Assembly (NCBI GenBank): GCA_902774995.1
Contig: CACYKR010000007.1
Coordinates: 1-48,226 of the forward strand
Source of the DNA: an uncultured Bacteroidales bacterium
GTDB lineage: Bacteria; Bacteroidota; Bacteroidia; Bacteroidales; Paludibacteraceae
DNA length: 48,226 nt
Reading direction: 5' to 3'
The notes beneath the pieces are model-generated. The model was not told the origin of the DNA, made no database searches, and saw nothing but the letters and a program-made list of their open reading frames with translations. Below, one piece after another: positions 1-7,149 of the stretch. Each line of letters opens with the position of its first letter. The first letter of the stretch is position 1. A program made the translations under genes and the position numbers.

Positions 1-448
1 ATTCAGAGCCGGCAAGTTCGTACCACTCGTCATCGGGTCTGCCGTTGCCGTTTGCGTCATGGCTGACGAGCACAATACCGGGTTCGGCGGAGTTCTCGAA
101 AGCGTTGCCGAGCACGATGAGGTCGTTGGCATCGGGCACATTGACCACCATATGGTCAAAGCCGAAGACCACATAACCGCCCCAGCCGCCGAGGGAGATC
201 ATACCGCGGTTATTATCCGCAATAGCCTCCTCCGCCTTCATCCGCATGTCATTGGCATCATCGCCGTCCTCATACTCTGGCATGAAGTTGACGAACTGCC
301 CGGGTGCGGGCGTGTACTCCCATACGCGTGATATATAAGGAGAGGAGGCACGGGCTTCAACTCCGGTCATTACCAAGCCTGTTGTCCAAGACAACACACC
401 AAAAAGCACAAAGCGGTCTATCGCTTTGCACACGCTACTACACAGCAT
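1..448 (-). CDS. Secreted surface protein of the cobalamin-regulated type, C-terminal part beyond window
   Basis: Start ATG at 448-446 follows an in-frame stop; about 149 codons are visible before the window edge. The N-terminus is a signal peptide (basic residues, then FVLFGVLSWTTGLVM, then VEARA). The mature part carries EYTPAPGQFVNFMPEY, MISLGGWGGYVVFGFDH, VLGNAFENSAEPGIV and DANGNGRPDDEWYELAGS. I recognise these from Bacteroidota surface proteins encoded beside BtuB-type TonB receptors under cobalamin riboswitches. The riboswitch at 553-722 reads directly into this gene, so a role in corrinoid capture at the outer membrane is a reasonable inference. The domain may instead be a general surface module. 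There is no clear Shine-Dalgarno. A 15-codon overlapping frame at 485-438 precedes the start. Confidence 0.78.
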   Translation of the reverse strand, partial: MLCSSVCKAIDRFVLFGVLSWTTGLVMTGVEARASSPYISRVWEYTPAPGQFVNFMPEYEDGDDANDMRMKAEEAIADNNRGMISLGGWGGYVVFGFDHMVVNVPDANDLIVLGNAFENSAEPGIVLVSHDANGNGRPDDEWYELAGSE

Positions 449-552
449 ACGCTTTAAACTCTAATGTGTCAGGTATTCGTTTCATTTATCCGGTGCCCCA
501 ATCCACGAGGGCTGTTTGCCGCCATGCGGCTCACAACGGTAATTAACCTTTC

Positions 553-722
553 GTGGCAGGTCTTCCGGCTCGTCTCCCTCGTTTCTACCTTCCCATTACA
601 AGTGTAACAGTGGTCGTAAGAATCTGAAACTCAGTTATATGAGACTCACGGCTGCGGGACAGCGGCTGATTTGCACAGCCTTCCCTATTAAGTGCGGTTA
701 CGGACCTTGGCAACGCGCACAC
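553..722 (-). ncRNA. Cobalamin (AdoCbl) riboswitch
   Basis: On the minus strand the aptamer elements appear in order: AAGGTCCGTAACCGCAC with CTTAATAGGGAA near 679-712, then the core AATCAGCCGCTGTCCCGCAG near 650-672, then the B12 box GCCGGAAGACCTGCC at 569-555. This order and spacing are those of the cobalamin riboswitch. The predicted TSS (about 730) from the promoter at 737-768 lies just upstream. It controls the surface-protein gene starting at 448. The frames overlapping this region are shadows. Confidence 0.92.
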
Positions 723-736
723 CACAAAATCGGGTG

Positions 737-768
737 CAAAGATACGCATTTTTTCGCACATACGCAAA
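737..768 (-). promoter_or_regulatory. Promoter of the cobalamin riboswitch transcript
   Basis: TATCTTTG (-7, at 744-737) and TTTGC (-33, at 768-764) are separated by 19 bp, matching the Bacteroidota primary-sigma consensus. It stands back to back with the promoter of the RhuM-family gene. Confidence 0.8.
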
Positions 769-784
769 TATTTTTGCCGGATTT

Positions 785-816
785 CTTGCATATGTCAAAA
801 AAATGTATTAATTTTG
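785..816 (+). promoter_or_regulatory. Promoter of the RhuM-family gene
   Basis: CTTG at 785-788 and TAATTTTG at 809-816 with a 20-bp spacer. The -7 box covers a TTG codon at 814 that would otherwise extend the reading frame, so translation must start further downstream. Confidence 0.65.
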
Positions 817-843
817 CAGGCAATTTATATGCATGATATAGTG

Positions 844-1743
844 ATGGCAAATGAATTAGCACTATATAACCCAACTGATGAAAGCGTTGTTGTCTATCGT
901 TCTGAAGACGGAACGCTCCAATTGGATGTGCAGTTATCAGATGAAACGGTCTGGCTGACGCAACAGCAGATGGCAATGCTATTTGGTGTGAAAGAGCACA
1001 ATATCACTTACCATATTCAAGGGATATTTAAGACGCATGAATTAGAGCCGGAAGCAACTACTCAAAAAATTAGAGTAGTTAGATTGGAAGGCAATCGTAA
1101 GGTAGCTCGTTCTATAGATTTTTACAATTTGGACATGATTATCTCTGTGGGCTACCGTGTAAATAGTGCTAATGCCACTCAATTCCGCCGTTGGGCTACT
1201 CGCATTTTGAAAGAGTATATGCTTCGCGGCTATGCGGTCAATCAGCAATTATTACATCTCGAAGAAAGGGTGGACAAACGTTTCCGCGCCATCGAAAATG
1301 AGCTCCACGACCATCAAGAAAAGATAGAATTCTTTGTCCGTACGAACCAGACACCGGTAGAGCAAGTGTTCTTTGGCGGTGAGTTCTTTGCAGCACGCGT
1401 GTTACTGGAGAAACTGATTAAGACTGCCAAGCACCGTGTCATCATCATCGATCGGTATGTAGATGCTTCTACTTTTGAGATGCTGGATGTGCGACAAAAA
1501 GGCGTGACGGCGGCTATCTATAGTGAGAAAGATTTCCGTGCCTTGCGTGACGCGCACAATGCCACGGCTGGCGTGGAGCCGATAGACACGTTCGTCTGGG
1601 GCAAACCTTCGCACGACCGCTGGCTGATAATTGACGATACTTTGTACCATTGCGGTCACTCGCTCAAAGACATGGGGCAGAAACTCTCTGCTATCAGTCT
1701 TATGGGTACGCCCGCACAAGATATCATAGACCAAATAAAATAA
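844..1743 (+). CDS. RhuM-family protein (virulence RhuM/Fic-associated type)
   Basis: About 299 residues. The N-terminal half has the RhuM signature: ETVWLTQQQMAMLFGV, NITYHIQGIF, the R-K-VAR-IDFYNLDMIISVGYRV block, and QFRRWATRILKEYMLRGY. A coiled segment follows. The C-terminal third resembles the phospholipase-D-like tail seen in relatives: VIIIDRYVDAST, then SHDRWLIIDDTLYHCGHSLKDMG. RhuM proteins occur in genomic islands and are predicted to bind nucleic acid; their biochemical role is not settled. ATG 844 is preferred because the promoter's -7 box ends at 816; ATG 829 is also possible. The flanks (riboswitch operon upstream, orphan palindrome downstream) suggest a single-gene accessory insertion. 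Confidence 0.88.
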   Translation: MANELALYNPTDESVVVYRSEDGTLQLDVQLSDETVWLTQQQMAMLFGVKEHNITYHIQGIFKTHELEPEATTQKIRVVRLEGNRKVARSIDFYNLDMIISVGYRVNSANATQFRRWATRILKEYMLRGYAVNQQLLHLEERVDKRFRAIENELHDHQEKIEFFVRTNQTPVEQVFFGGEFFAARVLLEKLIKTAKHRVIIIDRYVDASTFEMLDVRQKGVTAAIYSEKDFRALRDAHNATAGVEPIDTFVWGKPSHDRWLIIDDTLYHCGHSLKDMGQKLSAISLMGTPAQDIIDQIK

Positions 1744-1828
1744 CATAACACCCCGCCTATGGCATAAAACGAAACCAACCCGCGTAGTCACTACGCAAGA
1801 CATATAAATATAGCGTAAAAAACCAAGA

Positions 1829-1974
1829 CTTGATGCTTTGAAACCCTAGACAAGTTACAAAGAACATCAATTGTGATTCAAGTACGGTTTTATGTACGCT
1901 CACGTTTTCAGCGTGAGTTTTCCGTGCATAAGTTTGAATCACAAAAGGTAAGTCTAGGACCTCAAAGCATCAAA
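1829..1974 (+). other. 146-bp interrupted palindrome, candidate structured RNA or terminator-like element
   Basis: The outer arms 1829-1851 and 1952-1974 are complementary at 19 of 23 positions. The inner arms 1871-1881 and 1934-1944 are a perfect 11-bp inverted repeat (TTGTGATTCAA). An apical hairpin CTCACG/CGTGAG lies at 1899-1917. The result is a long irregular rod with an asymmetric central bubble. It sits in the 369-bp stretch between the RhuM-family stop (1743) and the peptide gene at 2113, where I see no other gene. It could be a 3'-end structure, a small RNA, or a MITE-like remnant. Strand is undetermined. Confidence 0.6.
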
Positions 1975-2069
1975 TGGAAGCAGCGAAAGCGCACGCTTTT
2001 CTTATGTACTCTCGTTAAGATTTGCACAAAAGCTATCTATAAAACAAAACAATAAAACAACCCATTAAC

Positions 2070-2083
2070 GTGGCGCAAGCCAC
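2070..2083 (+). promoter_or_regulatory. GNRA-capped hairpin in the leader of the peptide/FISUMP operon
   Basis: Perfect 5-bp stem GTGGC/GCCAC closed by a GCAA tetraloop, 30 nt before the ATG at 2113. Everything around it is A-rich and unstructured. A role in mRNA stability or translation is inference. Confidence 0.45.
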
Positions 2084-2112
2084 AAGTATTAACAAATAAA
2101 ATAACAAACATT

Positions 2113-2271
2113 ATGAGGAAAAACTATTGTCAACCGGCGACGGAAGTTGCCGAAGTAGTAATGGAGAGCCGACTTCTTTCCGGCAGCGGCGGCGATCCGG
2201 CTCCGGCACCGGCTTCAGGTGTGAACGCCACGCGGACGGCGTACAGCAACGGAGGAAATAGCGTCTGGTAA
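2113..2271 (+). CDS. Small peptide (52 aa) encoded ahead of the FISUMP lipoprotein
   Basis: MRKNYCQPATEVAEVVMESR, then LLSGSGGDPAPAPASG, and an end at NSVW. It has the layout of short Bacteroidales peptides often found before fimbrillin or FISUMP genes: a basic start with a hydrophobic/acidic N-terminal part, then a low-complexity Gly/Pro/Ser tail. There is no signal peptide. The stop at 2269-2271 is 17 nt before the next start and the two genes clearly share a transcript. Function unknown. The coding call rests on position, start context and this family resemblance. Confidence 0.6.
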   Translation: MRKNYCQPATEVAEVVMESRLLSGSGGDPAPAPASGVNATRTAYSNGGNSVW

Positions 2272-2288
2272 AAAAGGAGGACAAAACA

Positions 2289-3935
2289 ATGAAAAAGAAT
2301 GTATTGATTCTTAGTGCATTGTGCTTTGCCACGATGTCACTTGTTTTCTCGGGTTGCAAGAAAGAGAACAACGACCCGCAGGAGCCTGCCAAGGTGCAGA
2401 CGTACCAAATGAGTATCCAAGCCTCGAAAGGCGCAGACAACCAAGCCAACGGTCCGAGACGCGTAATCAGTCCGGGCGATGGCGGTACCCTTACTGCTGC
2501 ATGGCAAACAGGCGATGAGGTAAGCGTGTTTAATTATACCAGCTATGAACTGCTTGAAGGCCAACTAACAGCACGGAGCAATGGCGTAAACACCCTGCTG
2601 ACCGGTACTCTGTCCGGTACTGTCAATGTAGGTGACAATCTGCAGCTCAGTTATAAGACAAGGAACAGTGCAAACTATGCAAACCAGGAAGGTACGTTGG
2701 AGTATATCTCCGATAAATGCGATTATGCGACCGCAAGTGTTACGGTAGCCACGGTGAACGGCGGAGTTATCACTACGGAAGCTGATGCTACTTTCGCGAA
2801 CCAGCAGGCTATCGTCAAGTTCACGCTTGTTAACAAGGCAGATGACGCAGTGCTGAATGCAACGAAACTTATAGTTAAGGTAGGCAGTGAAACTTACACG
2901 GTTACTCCGGCATCGGCAACGAGCGAGATGTATGTAGCTATTCCTCTTTATCCCTATCCTGAACCTCAGCAAGTAACTCTGACCGCTACCGTCGGAGGTA
3001 ACACCTATACCTTAGTGAAAACCGATGTTTCACTGGCTAATGGCAAGTTCTACCAGATTACAGCCCAGATGTCTCAAAGAGGTGCTGCGGCTCCTAACGA
3101 GCCATTAAGCGGTGAGTTCTCAGTGGGGGCTAGCAAGAAAATTCACTTCTCGCCCGGTAACTTGCAATATACCCGTACAAGTACGTCTGCAGATTGGAGC
3201 ACCGGTACATTCAGTTTCATGGCCAACCAGTATGATTACGTTGAGACTTATGGAGAGTGTAATTATGATAATGAGACAGTTATAGGTCTCTTTAGCTGGG
3301 CAACGAGTGGACTCAATACTCCCAAATCAAATACCAATCATAATCCGTGGGAGAATACAGATGTTTATGAAGGGAATAGTGTAACTTCTTCTGCTTTTGG
3401 TAGTGGTATTGGTGGTACTAATGAAGTGAATTGGAGTGATAATAACAATGAATATGCCAACTATGATTGGGGTACTGCTATGGGCGGCGGATGGCGTACG
3501 CTGACCAAAGATGAATGGGCGTATATAATCACTGGACGTGCCAATGCGGCTAATCTTCGTACCTTAGCTACCGTTAAGGGGACACAAGGTCTGATACTTA
3601 TGCCGGATGGTTGGACTGCAAATGGCGTATCTTTAACGGTAACGACGTCTGATTATTCAACCAATACGATTAACAGCACCGCAGATTGGGCAACTCTTGT
3701 AGCGCAAGGTTGCGTCTTCTTGCCTGCAGCAGAAGAGCGTGCATATGGTGAACTCTCTAATACGAATCAAGGCGGTTGCTATTGGACTTCTACGTCTAAA
3801 ACTGTTTTAGGAAACACTCATAACCTTTTCGCCTATCATATAACCTTTAGTACTGAAGGCGTACATACTGGAAATGATTGTTATACCAATCGATGTGTGG
3901 GTGACGCCGTTCGTCTCGTAAAAGATGCAGATTAA
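2289..3935 (+). CDS. FISUMP-domain surface lipoprotein with a fimbrillin-like N-terminal half
   Basis: 548 aa. Signal peptide II with lipobox LVFSGC (lipidated Cys near residue 23), followed by an acidic spacer (KKENNDPQEP), so it probably sits on the outer membrane. Residues about 35-270 resemble fimbrillin/Mfa-like domains (repeated beta-strand pattern, GTLTAAWQTGDEVSVFN, FANQQAIVKFTLVN). From about 285 there is a FISUMP/C-type-lectin-like domain: FSVGASKKIHFSPGNLQY, DWGTAMGGGWRTLTKDEW, VFLPAAEER, GGCYWTST and a final GDAVRLVKD. Ligand unknown. A rare strong Shine-Dalgarno (AAGGAGG, 2274-2280) precedes the ATG, suggesting high expression. No template repeat or reverse transcriptase is nearby, so it is not called a diversity-generating target. 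Confidence 0.85.
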   Translation: MKKNVLILSALCFATMSLVFSGCKKENNDPQEPAKVQTYQMSIQASKGADNQANGPRRVISPGDGGTLTAAWQTGDEVSVFNYTSYELLEGQLTARSNGVNTLLTGTLSGTVNVGDNLQLSYKTRNSANYANQEGTLEYISDKCDYATASVTVATVNGGVITTEADATFANQQAIVKFTLVNKADDAVLNATKLIVKVGSETYTVTPASATSEMYVAIPLYPYPEPQQVTLTATVGGNTYTLVKTDVSLANGKFYQITAQMSQRGAAAPNEPLSGEFSVGASKKIHFSPGNLQYTRTSTSADWSTGTFSFMANQYDYVETYGECNYDNETVIGLFSWATSGLNTPKSNTNHNPWENTDVYEGNSVTSSAFGSGIGGTNEVNWSDNNNEYANYDWGTAMGGGWRTLTKDEWAYIITGRANAANLRTLATVKGTQGLILMPDGWTANGVSLTVTTSDYSTNTINSTADWATLVAQGCVFLPAAEERAYGELSNTNQGGCYWTSTSKTVLGNTHNLFAYHITFSTEGVHTGNDCYTNRCVGDAVRLVKDAD

Positions 3936-3992
3936 TGACTTTCCAACCAACGCACATTCGTGTTTTTGAGAGACATGTTGTCTCATGAATTT

Positions 3993-4026
3993 GATAAGCG
4001 GTAGCCAAAACGGGCTACCGCTTATC
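3993..4026 (+). terminator. Terminator hairpin after the FISUMP gene
   Basis: Perfect 14-bp stem GATAAGCGGTAGCC/GGCTACCGCTTATC with a 6-nt loop, 58 bp after the stop. The following bases (TTATGCTCTATT) are T-rich but not a pure T-run. Confidence 0.75.
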
Positions 4027-4097
4027 TTATGCTCTATTAAAAGACAGGCATGCGACAGACCATAACTGAATAATTTGCTCCTATTTTGTTACAAATA

Positions 4098-4129
4098 TTT
4101 GCGTAATTCATTTATTTTTTGTTCCTTTG
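4098..4129 (+). promoter_or_regulatory. Promoter of the truncated ATPase
   Basis: TTTG at 4098-4101 and TTCCTTTG at 4122-4129 (one mismatch to TAnnTTTG), 20-bp spacer. The predicted TSS falls at the first 33-bp repeat unit, which would put the repeats in the transcribed leader. Confidence 0.5.
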
Positions 4130-4134
4130 CAGGC

Positions 4135-4215
4135 GAAAATGTGATTTTAAGGCAAATTACATAGTCCGAAAATGTGATTTTAGGACTTAAAATACTACCT
4201 GAAAATGTGATTATA
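4135..4215 (+). repeat. Three phased direct repeats (33-bp period) before an ATPase remnant
   Basis: The core GAAAATGTGATTTTA begins at 4135 and 4168, and a third copy (GAAAATGTGATTATA) begins at 4201. The period is exactly 33 bp, about three helical turns. The 17-18 bp between cores are not conserved. The third core ends just before the ATG at 4219. This looks like an operator array or repeated leader element tied to the ATPase gene. Confidence 0.75.
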
Positions 4216-4218
4216 ACT

Positions 4219-4389
4219 ATGCAACTACTTGAAAGAAAGATAAATACATATCTATCCGCGTGGAAAAACAATCCGGAAAGAAAACCTCTGATTGTAAAAG
4301 GAGCCCGGCAAATTGGTAAAACAGAATCCATCAGGGCTTTTGGAAGAGCTTATGTGTCTTTTTTCTCGGCACGCTTGTGCCTTGATTAA
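4219..4389 (+). pseudogene. Truncated AAA ATPase (DUF4143-type ATP-binding protein), N-terminal remnant
   Basis: 56 codons. MQLLERKINTYLSAWKNNPE and PLIVKGARQIGKTESI match the start of the large Bacteroidota family of predicted AAA ATPases with a DUF4143 C-terminal domain. GARQIGKT is the Walker A motif. Intact members have about 400 residues. Here homology stops after IRAFGRAY and the frame runs into unrelated codons and a stop. No later part of the protein is recognisable in the next 150 bp, so a deletion rather than a point mutation removed it. The promoter and leader repeats remain. Confidence 0.75.
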
Positions 4390-4399
4390 AAATCCGCTG

Positions 4400-4430
4400 C
4401 AAAGGTAGTAAAAACTAAGGACATACGCAA
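4400..4430 (-). promoter_or_regulatory. Orphan minus-strand promoter
   Basis: TACCTTTG at 4407-4400 and TTGC at 4430-4427 with a 19-bp spacer: a full consensus promoter firing leftward across the ATPase remnant. No minus-strand gene follows; the frame at 4331-4089 is antisense to the remnant and repeats and looks non-coding. Confidence 0.55.
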
Positions 4431-4456
4431 GTATTTTTGAAAGTTTTTTTACTTTA

Positions 4457-4525
4457 TTGTGAAAATTTGATGTTTTTTGTTGTGAAGATTTGAGGTGTTT
4501 TATTACGAAATTTTGTGCATTTTTA
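4457..4525 (+). repeat. Three degenerate direct repeats, 23-bp period
   Basis: Units begin at 4457 (TTGTGAAAATTTGATGTTTT), 4480 (TTGTGAAGATTTGAGGTGTT) and 4503 (TTACGAAATTTTGTGCATTT). The period is constant at 23 bp. With the 33-bp array it brackets the ATPase remnant. The rest of 4390-4547 is AT-rich with no gene. Confidence 0.55.
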
Positions 4526-4547
4526 CTTCCAAACTTTGCGGTATTAC

Positions 4548-4739
4548 TTATTCCCCCTTTATAAGTTTGTATAACTCGCTACCTCTATCCCAAAGTCCGA
4601 GTAGAAATCCTAAAATTCCGATGGCTACACCTATATTGCAAGCCCAACAGCCGCAATACAAAACTTTCATCATACATAGGTATGAAAACGAGAAAATCAA
4701 TACAAGTAGAAACTTGAGTGCCCAAATAACGTATTTCAT
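4548..4739 (-). CDS. Small membrane protein (63 aa), partner of the FGE-fold protein
   Basis: MKYVIWALKFLLVLIFSFSY begins one hydrophobic helix. A second (NIGVAIGILGFLLGLW) follows a Cys-rich turn (YCGCWAC), and the end is short and charged. Its ATG overlaps the stop of the upstream gene as ATGA (4739-4736), which implies translational coupling and argues that it is real. I do not recognise a family. A membrane anchor or accessory for the secreted FGE-fold protein is inference from position only. Confidence 0.65.
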   Translation of the reverse strand: MKYVIWALKFLLVLIFSFSYLCMMKVLYCGCWACNIGVAIGILGFLLGLWDRGSELYKLIKGE

Positions 4740-6085
4740 TGTTTTGATAGATATGAGACTAACCTGAGCGGACGGGATTCATCGTCTGCTTTCTTAAATT
4801 GCAATAACACAGGATCATCCGGTTTTGGCAACTTCACGCCTACTAATTCCGTCCATGGAGAAAATTTATCAACAGCCTTTCTTTTTCGCTGAATTTGATG
4901 AACATTCCGTTTCTTATACCGATGACTTACATCCGGCTGGAAAGGCTCAATAATTCCTTGCTGTTCCGCGGCTACTATCTGTTCGGCAGACGCTACATAT
5001 AGTGCATCGTTAGCCAAACGACTGCAATATTCGGCAAAGCGCACACGTTCCTTCTTGCTCATTCCGAGAACGATATTTTGAATCTTATCCGGTGCATCTT
5101 TTTGCATGATTTTCCGCCATAGATTACATGGTATTTCCTCCGAAATATAATAGGGCTGCTCCGCCGGCACATAGGCAAAACGGACTTTCTTACCCTTTAT
5201 GCGGACGGAACGCGTCAGTGGCGGCTCTTCCTGTAGCACTTGCATCATGGGGTCGTCCGGCAAGGTAAATGCCACACGAAAGCCGATATATTCGGCAGAG
5301 GTCTCAGGGACATACCATCGACGGACAGACAAGTGGCTGTTGGCATTACATTCATCGTAACTGCCGCCCCGCACGACACGATAGGATCCGGTGTCTGCGC
5401 CGCACGGATCAGGAAGCGTACTTAACTGATAAGCGCCATAAATATCTTGGCACCATTCGGAAACATTTCCCGTCATGTCGTACAAGCCTAACTCATTGGG
5501 ATGTTTGCGCCCGACCGGATGTTTCCAGTTCCCGGAACTGGAATAAGTCCACCCTATACTATCTGCTATGTTTCCTCCCGCAAAACGGAAAGACTTGCTT
5601 TTGTTTCCTCCGCGTGCGGCATATTCCCATTCCGCTTCCGAGGGGAGACGAAACGGAAGCCCAGTAATACTATCCAAACGACGCACAAATTCCTGGCATT
5701 CGTTCCATGATACATAGGAAATAGGAATCGTCGGATAGCCCCTTGGACTGATGATTTCGCTTTCGGGCATGACTGCACGCCATAATTCGACCGTGACTTC
5801 TGTGGTGGCTATATAATAGGGAGAAAGGAAGACAAGGTGTGCAGGTTTGTCCGTATAAATGTCAGGATCGTATTGGTCTTTTGTAGCACCCATCATAAAC
5901 GAACCGCCTTCAACCCTTTGCATAATGAAATGCAAATCTTTTCCGTCCGAACTATCTTTTCCTGCTATATGAATCTTTATGTCTATCCGTTGTAGCGAGT
6001 CCGGCACAACTGATTTATGTCTCCGTGCTGCCAAAGGAAGCACGAACATTAGAGACACAGTTAATATCAGCCATTTTCGAAACAC
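4736..6085 (-). CDS. Secreted FGE-sulfatase-fold (SUMF1-like) protein with a degenerate second copy
   Basis: 449 aa if started at GTG 6085, which gives a clean signal peptide (FRKWLILTVSLMFVLPLAA). The open frame extends further upstream only by running through the terminator at 6134-6170. The first domain (about residues 40-280) has FMMGATKDQYDPD, YYIATTEVTVELWRAVM, PISYVSWNECQEF, FRLPSEAEWEYAARGG, YDMTGNVSEWCQDIYG, VVRGGSYDE and EYIGFRVAF. The paired catalytic cysteines of true formylglycine-generating enzymes are absent, so sulfatase activation is unlikely. The C-terminal part (VRFAYVPAEQPYYISEEIPC, NLWRKIM, KERVRFAEYCSRL, ALYVASAEQI) looks like a decayed second copy of the fold. The role is unknown, perhaps surface or periplasmic binding. 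It is an operon with the small membrane gene downstream. Confidence 0.8.
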   Translation of the reverse strand: MFRKWLILTVSLMFVLPLAARRHKSVVPDSLQRIDIKIHIAGKDSSDGKDLHFIMQRVEGGSFMMGATKDQYDPDIYTDKPAHLVFLSPYYIATTEVTVELWRAVMPESEIISPRGYPTIPISYVSWNECQEFVRRLDSITGLPFRLPSEAEWEYAARGGNKSKSFRFAGGNIADSIGWTYSSSGNWKHPVGRKHPNELGLYDMTGNVSEWCQDIYGAYQLSTLPDPCGADTGSYRVVRGGSYDECNANSHLSVRRWYVPETSAEYIGFRVAFTLPDDPMMQVLQEEPPLTRSVRIKGKKVRFAYVPAEQPYYISEEIPCNLWRKIMQKDAPDKIQNIVLGMSKKERVRFAEYCSRLANDALYVASAEQIVAAEQQGIIEPFQPDVSHRYKKRNVHQIQRKRKAVDKFSPWTELVGVKLPKPDDPVLLQFKKADDESRPLRLVSYLSKQ

Positions 6086-6133
6086 GCATGTGCATTTACA
6101 ATTTCTGTGCCAAACATCAATTATAGATAATTG

Positions 6134-6170
6134 AAAAAAAAGATGCCTCGTTATAGGACATCTTTTTTTT
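6134..6170 (-). terminator. Bidirectional-looking terminator after the nucleoside phosphorylase
   Basis: Stem AGATGCCT/AGGACATCT (one bulged A), 6-nt loop, flanked by eight A on one side and eight T on the other. On the minus strand it follows the phosphorylase stop (6210) and separates it from the FGE-fold gene. Confidence 0.8.
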
Positions 6171-6209
6171 AACGCGAATGTCATTTTATGTACATGCAGT
6201 ATCGAAGAA

Positions 6210-7088
6210 TCAGATTCTTTCGAGTACGGTGTGTACCAACTCTTTGATACGGGGTTTATAATCGGTGTTGGCGGCTTCTGTCTTGCGCTGCGCGATGACG
6301 CAGCAGACGGTCATGGCGCGGTGACCCATGTGCAGTGCCAGACCGGCGATACAGGAACCCTCCATCTCATAGTTGGTGATACGCTGTCCCTCATAGCGGA
6401 AAGCGGATATCTTCTCGTTGATGTCCGGCACGGCGAGTCCCACGCGCAACACACGTCCCTGCGGACCGTAGAAACCGTTGGCGGCGATGGTGCAGCCGCG
6501 CATCATATCGTCCTTGGCGATACGGTCCACCAAGTCCGGGTTAGCGGCTACCACATACGGCACGGCGGCCTTGGCGGGATAGCCTGTAAACTCCACAAAC
6601 GCCTTCTCAAAACCGAGGTCGGCAATCTTGTCGCGGTCCTCATAGAAAGCGAGAACTCCATCGAAGCCGATGGACTTCTGCGAAACGAGGAACGTACCCA
6701 GCGGAATATCCTCCTGCATGCCGCCGCAAGTACCTACGCGGACTATATCCAGCACGCGCTTCTCGGCTTTCTCCGTGCGGGTCTCGAAATCGATATTGGC
6801 GAGGGCGTCAATCTCATTCATGACGATGTCGCAGTTGTCGGTACCGATACCCGTAGAGATACAAGAGATACGTTTGCCGTGGTACTTGCCGGTAATGGTG
6901 TGGAACTCACGACTCTGCACGTCACATTCTATACTGCCTTCGTCGAAATACGAAGCAGCCATGTTTACACGGTCCTGGTCACCCACAAGGATGATTTTGT
7001 CTGCCAGAAACTCAGGTTTCAGATGCAAATGAAACGCAGAACCATCATCATTGATGATTAACTGCGAAGCTGGAAAAAATTTACTCAT
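6210..7088 (-). CDS. Nucleoside phosphorylase (uridine phosphorylase-like)
   Basis: 292 aa, about the family's usual length. Phosphorolytic cleavage of nucleosides in salvage, cytoplasmic. Family features are the phosphate-binding N-terminal part (KIILVGDQDRVNMAASYFDE), REFHTITGKYHGKRISCIST, VRVGTCGGMQEDIPLGTFLV (core loop) and ITNYEMEGSCIAGLALHMGH (nucleoside-binding ME motif). The pattern is closest to uridine phosphorylases of Bacteroidota; other substrates are possible. It is the last gene before the terminator at 6134-6170. The spacer upstream (7089-7149) is a run of TTATTTTC-type repeats. Confidence 0.88.
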   Translation of the reverse strand: MSKFFPASQLIINDDGSAFHLHLKPEFLADKIILVGDQDRVNMAASYFDEGSIECDVQSREFHTITGKYHGKRISCISTGIGTDNCDIVMNEIDALANIDFETRTEKAEKRVLDIVRVGTCGGMQEDIPLGTFLVSQKSIGFDGVLAFYEDRDKIADLGFEKAFVEFTGYPAKAAVPYVVAANPDLVDRIAKDDMMRGCTIAANGFYGPQGRVLRVGLAVPDINEKISAFRYEGQRITNYEMEGSCIAGLALHMGHRAMTVCCVIAQRKTEAANTDYKPRIKELVHTVLERI

Positions 7089-7099
7089 AGTATTGATTT

Positions 7100-7147
7100 A
7101 TTTTCTTATTTTCTTATTTTCTTATTTTCTCATTTTCATATTTTTAC
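7100..7147. repeat. Simple repeat spacer of TTATTTTC/TCATTTTC units
   Basis: Four to five near-copies of an 8-11 bp unit fill the spacer between the DUF3467 and phosphorylase genes. A similar block (CATTTTCTTATTTTCTCATT) recurs at 30004-30023 before the Dus gene, so it belongs to the window's set of interspersed micro-repeats. Confidence 0.6.
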
Positions 7148-7149
7148 AT

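Noticed and set aside
585..976. Short frames on both strands upstream of the RhuM-family gene
   Set aside because: They overlap the cobalamin riboswitch and two promoters; RNA and promoter signals explain the sequence.
1829..1974. Retron msr/msd
   Set aside because: Nested arms are suggestive, but no reverse transcriptase lies anywhere in the window.
2289..3935. Diversity-generating retroelement target
   Set aside because: The C-type-lectin-like end is suitable, but there is no template repeat or reverse transcriptase and no Asn-rich variable region.
4089..4331. 80-codon minus-strand frame behind the orphan promoter at 4400-4430
   Set aside because: It is antisense to the ATPase remnant and the 33-bp repeats and contains no plausible protein pattern.
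4135..4525. Possible CRISPR array
   Set aside because: Only three units, cores of 15 bp, spacers under 20 bp, and no cas genes.
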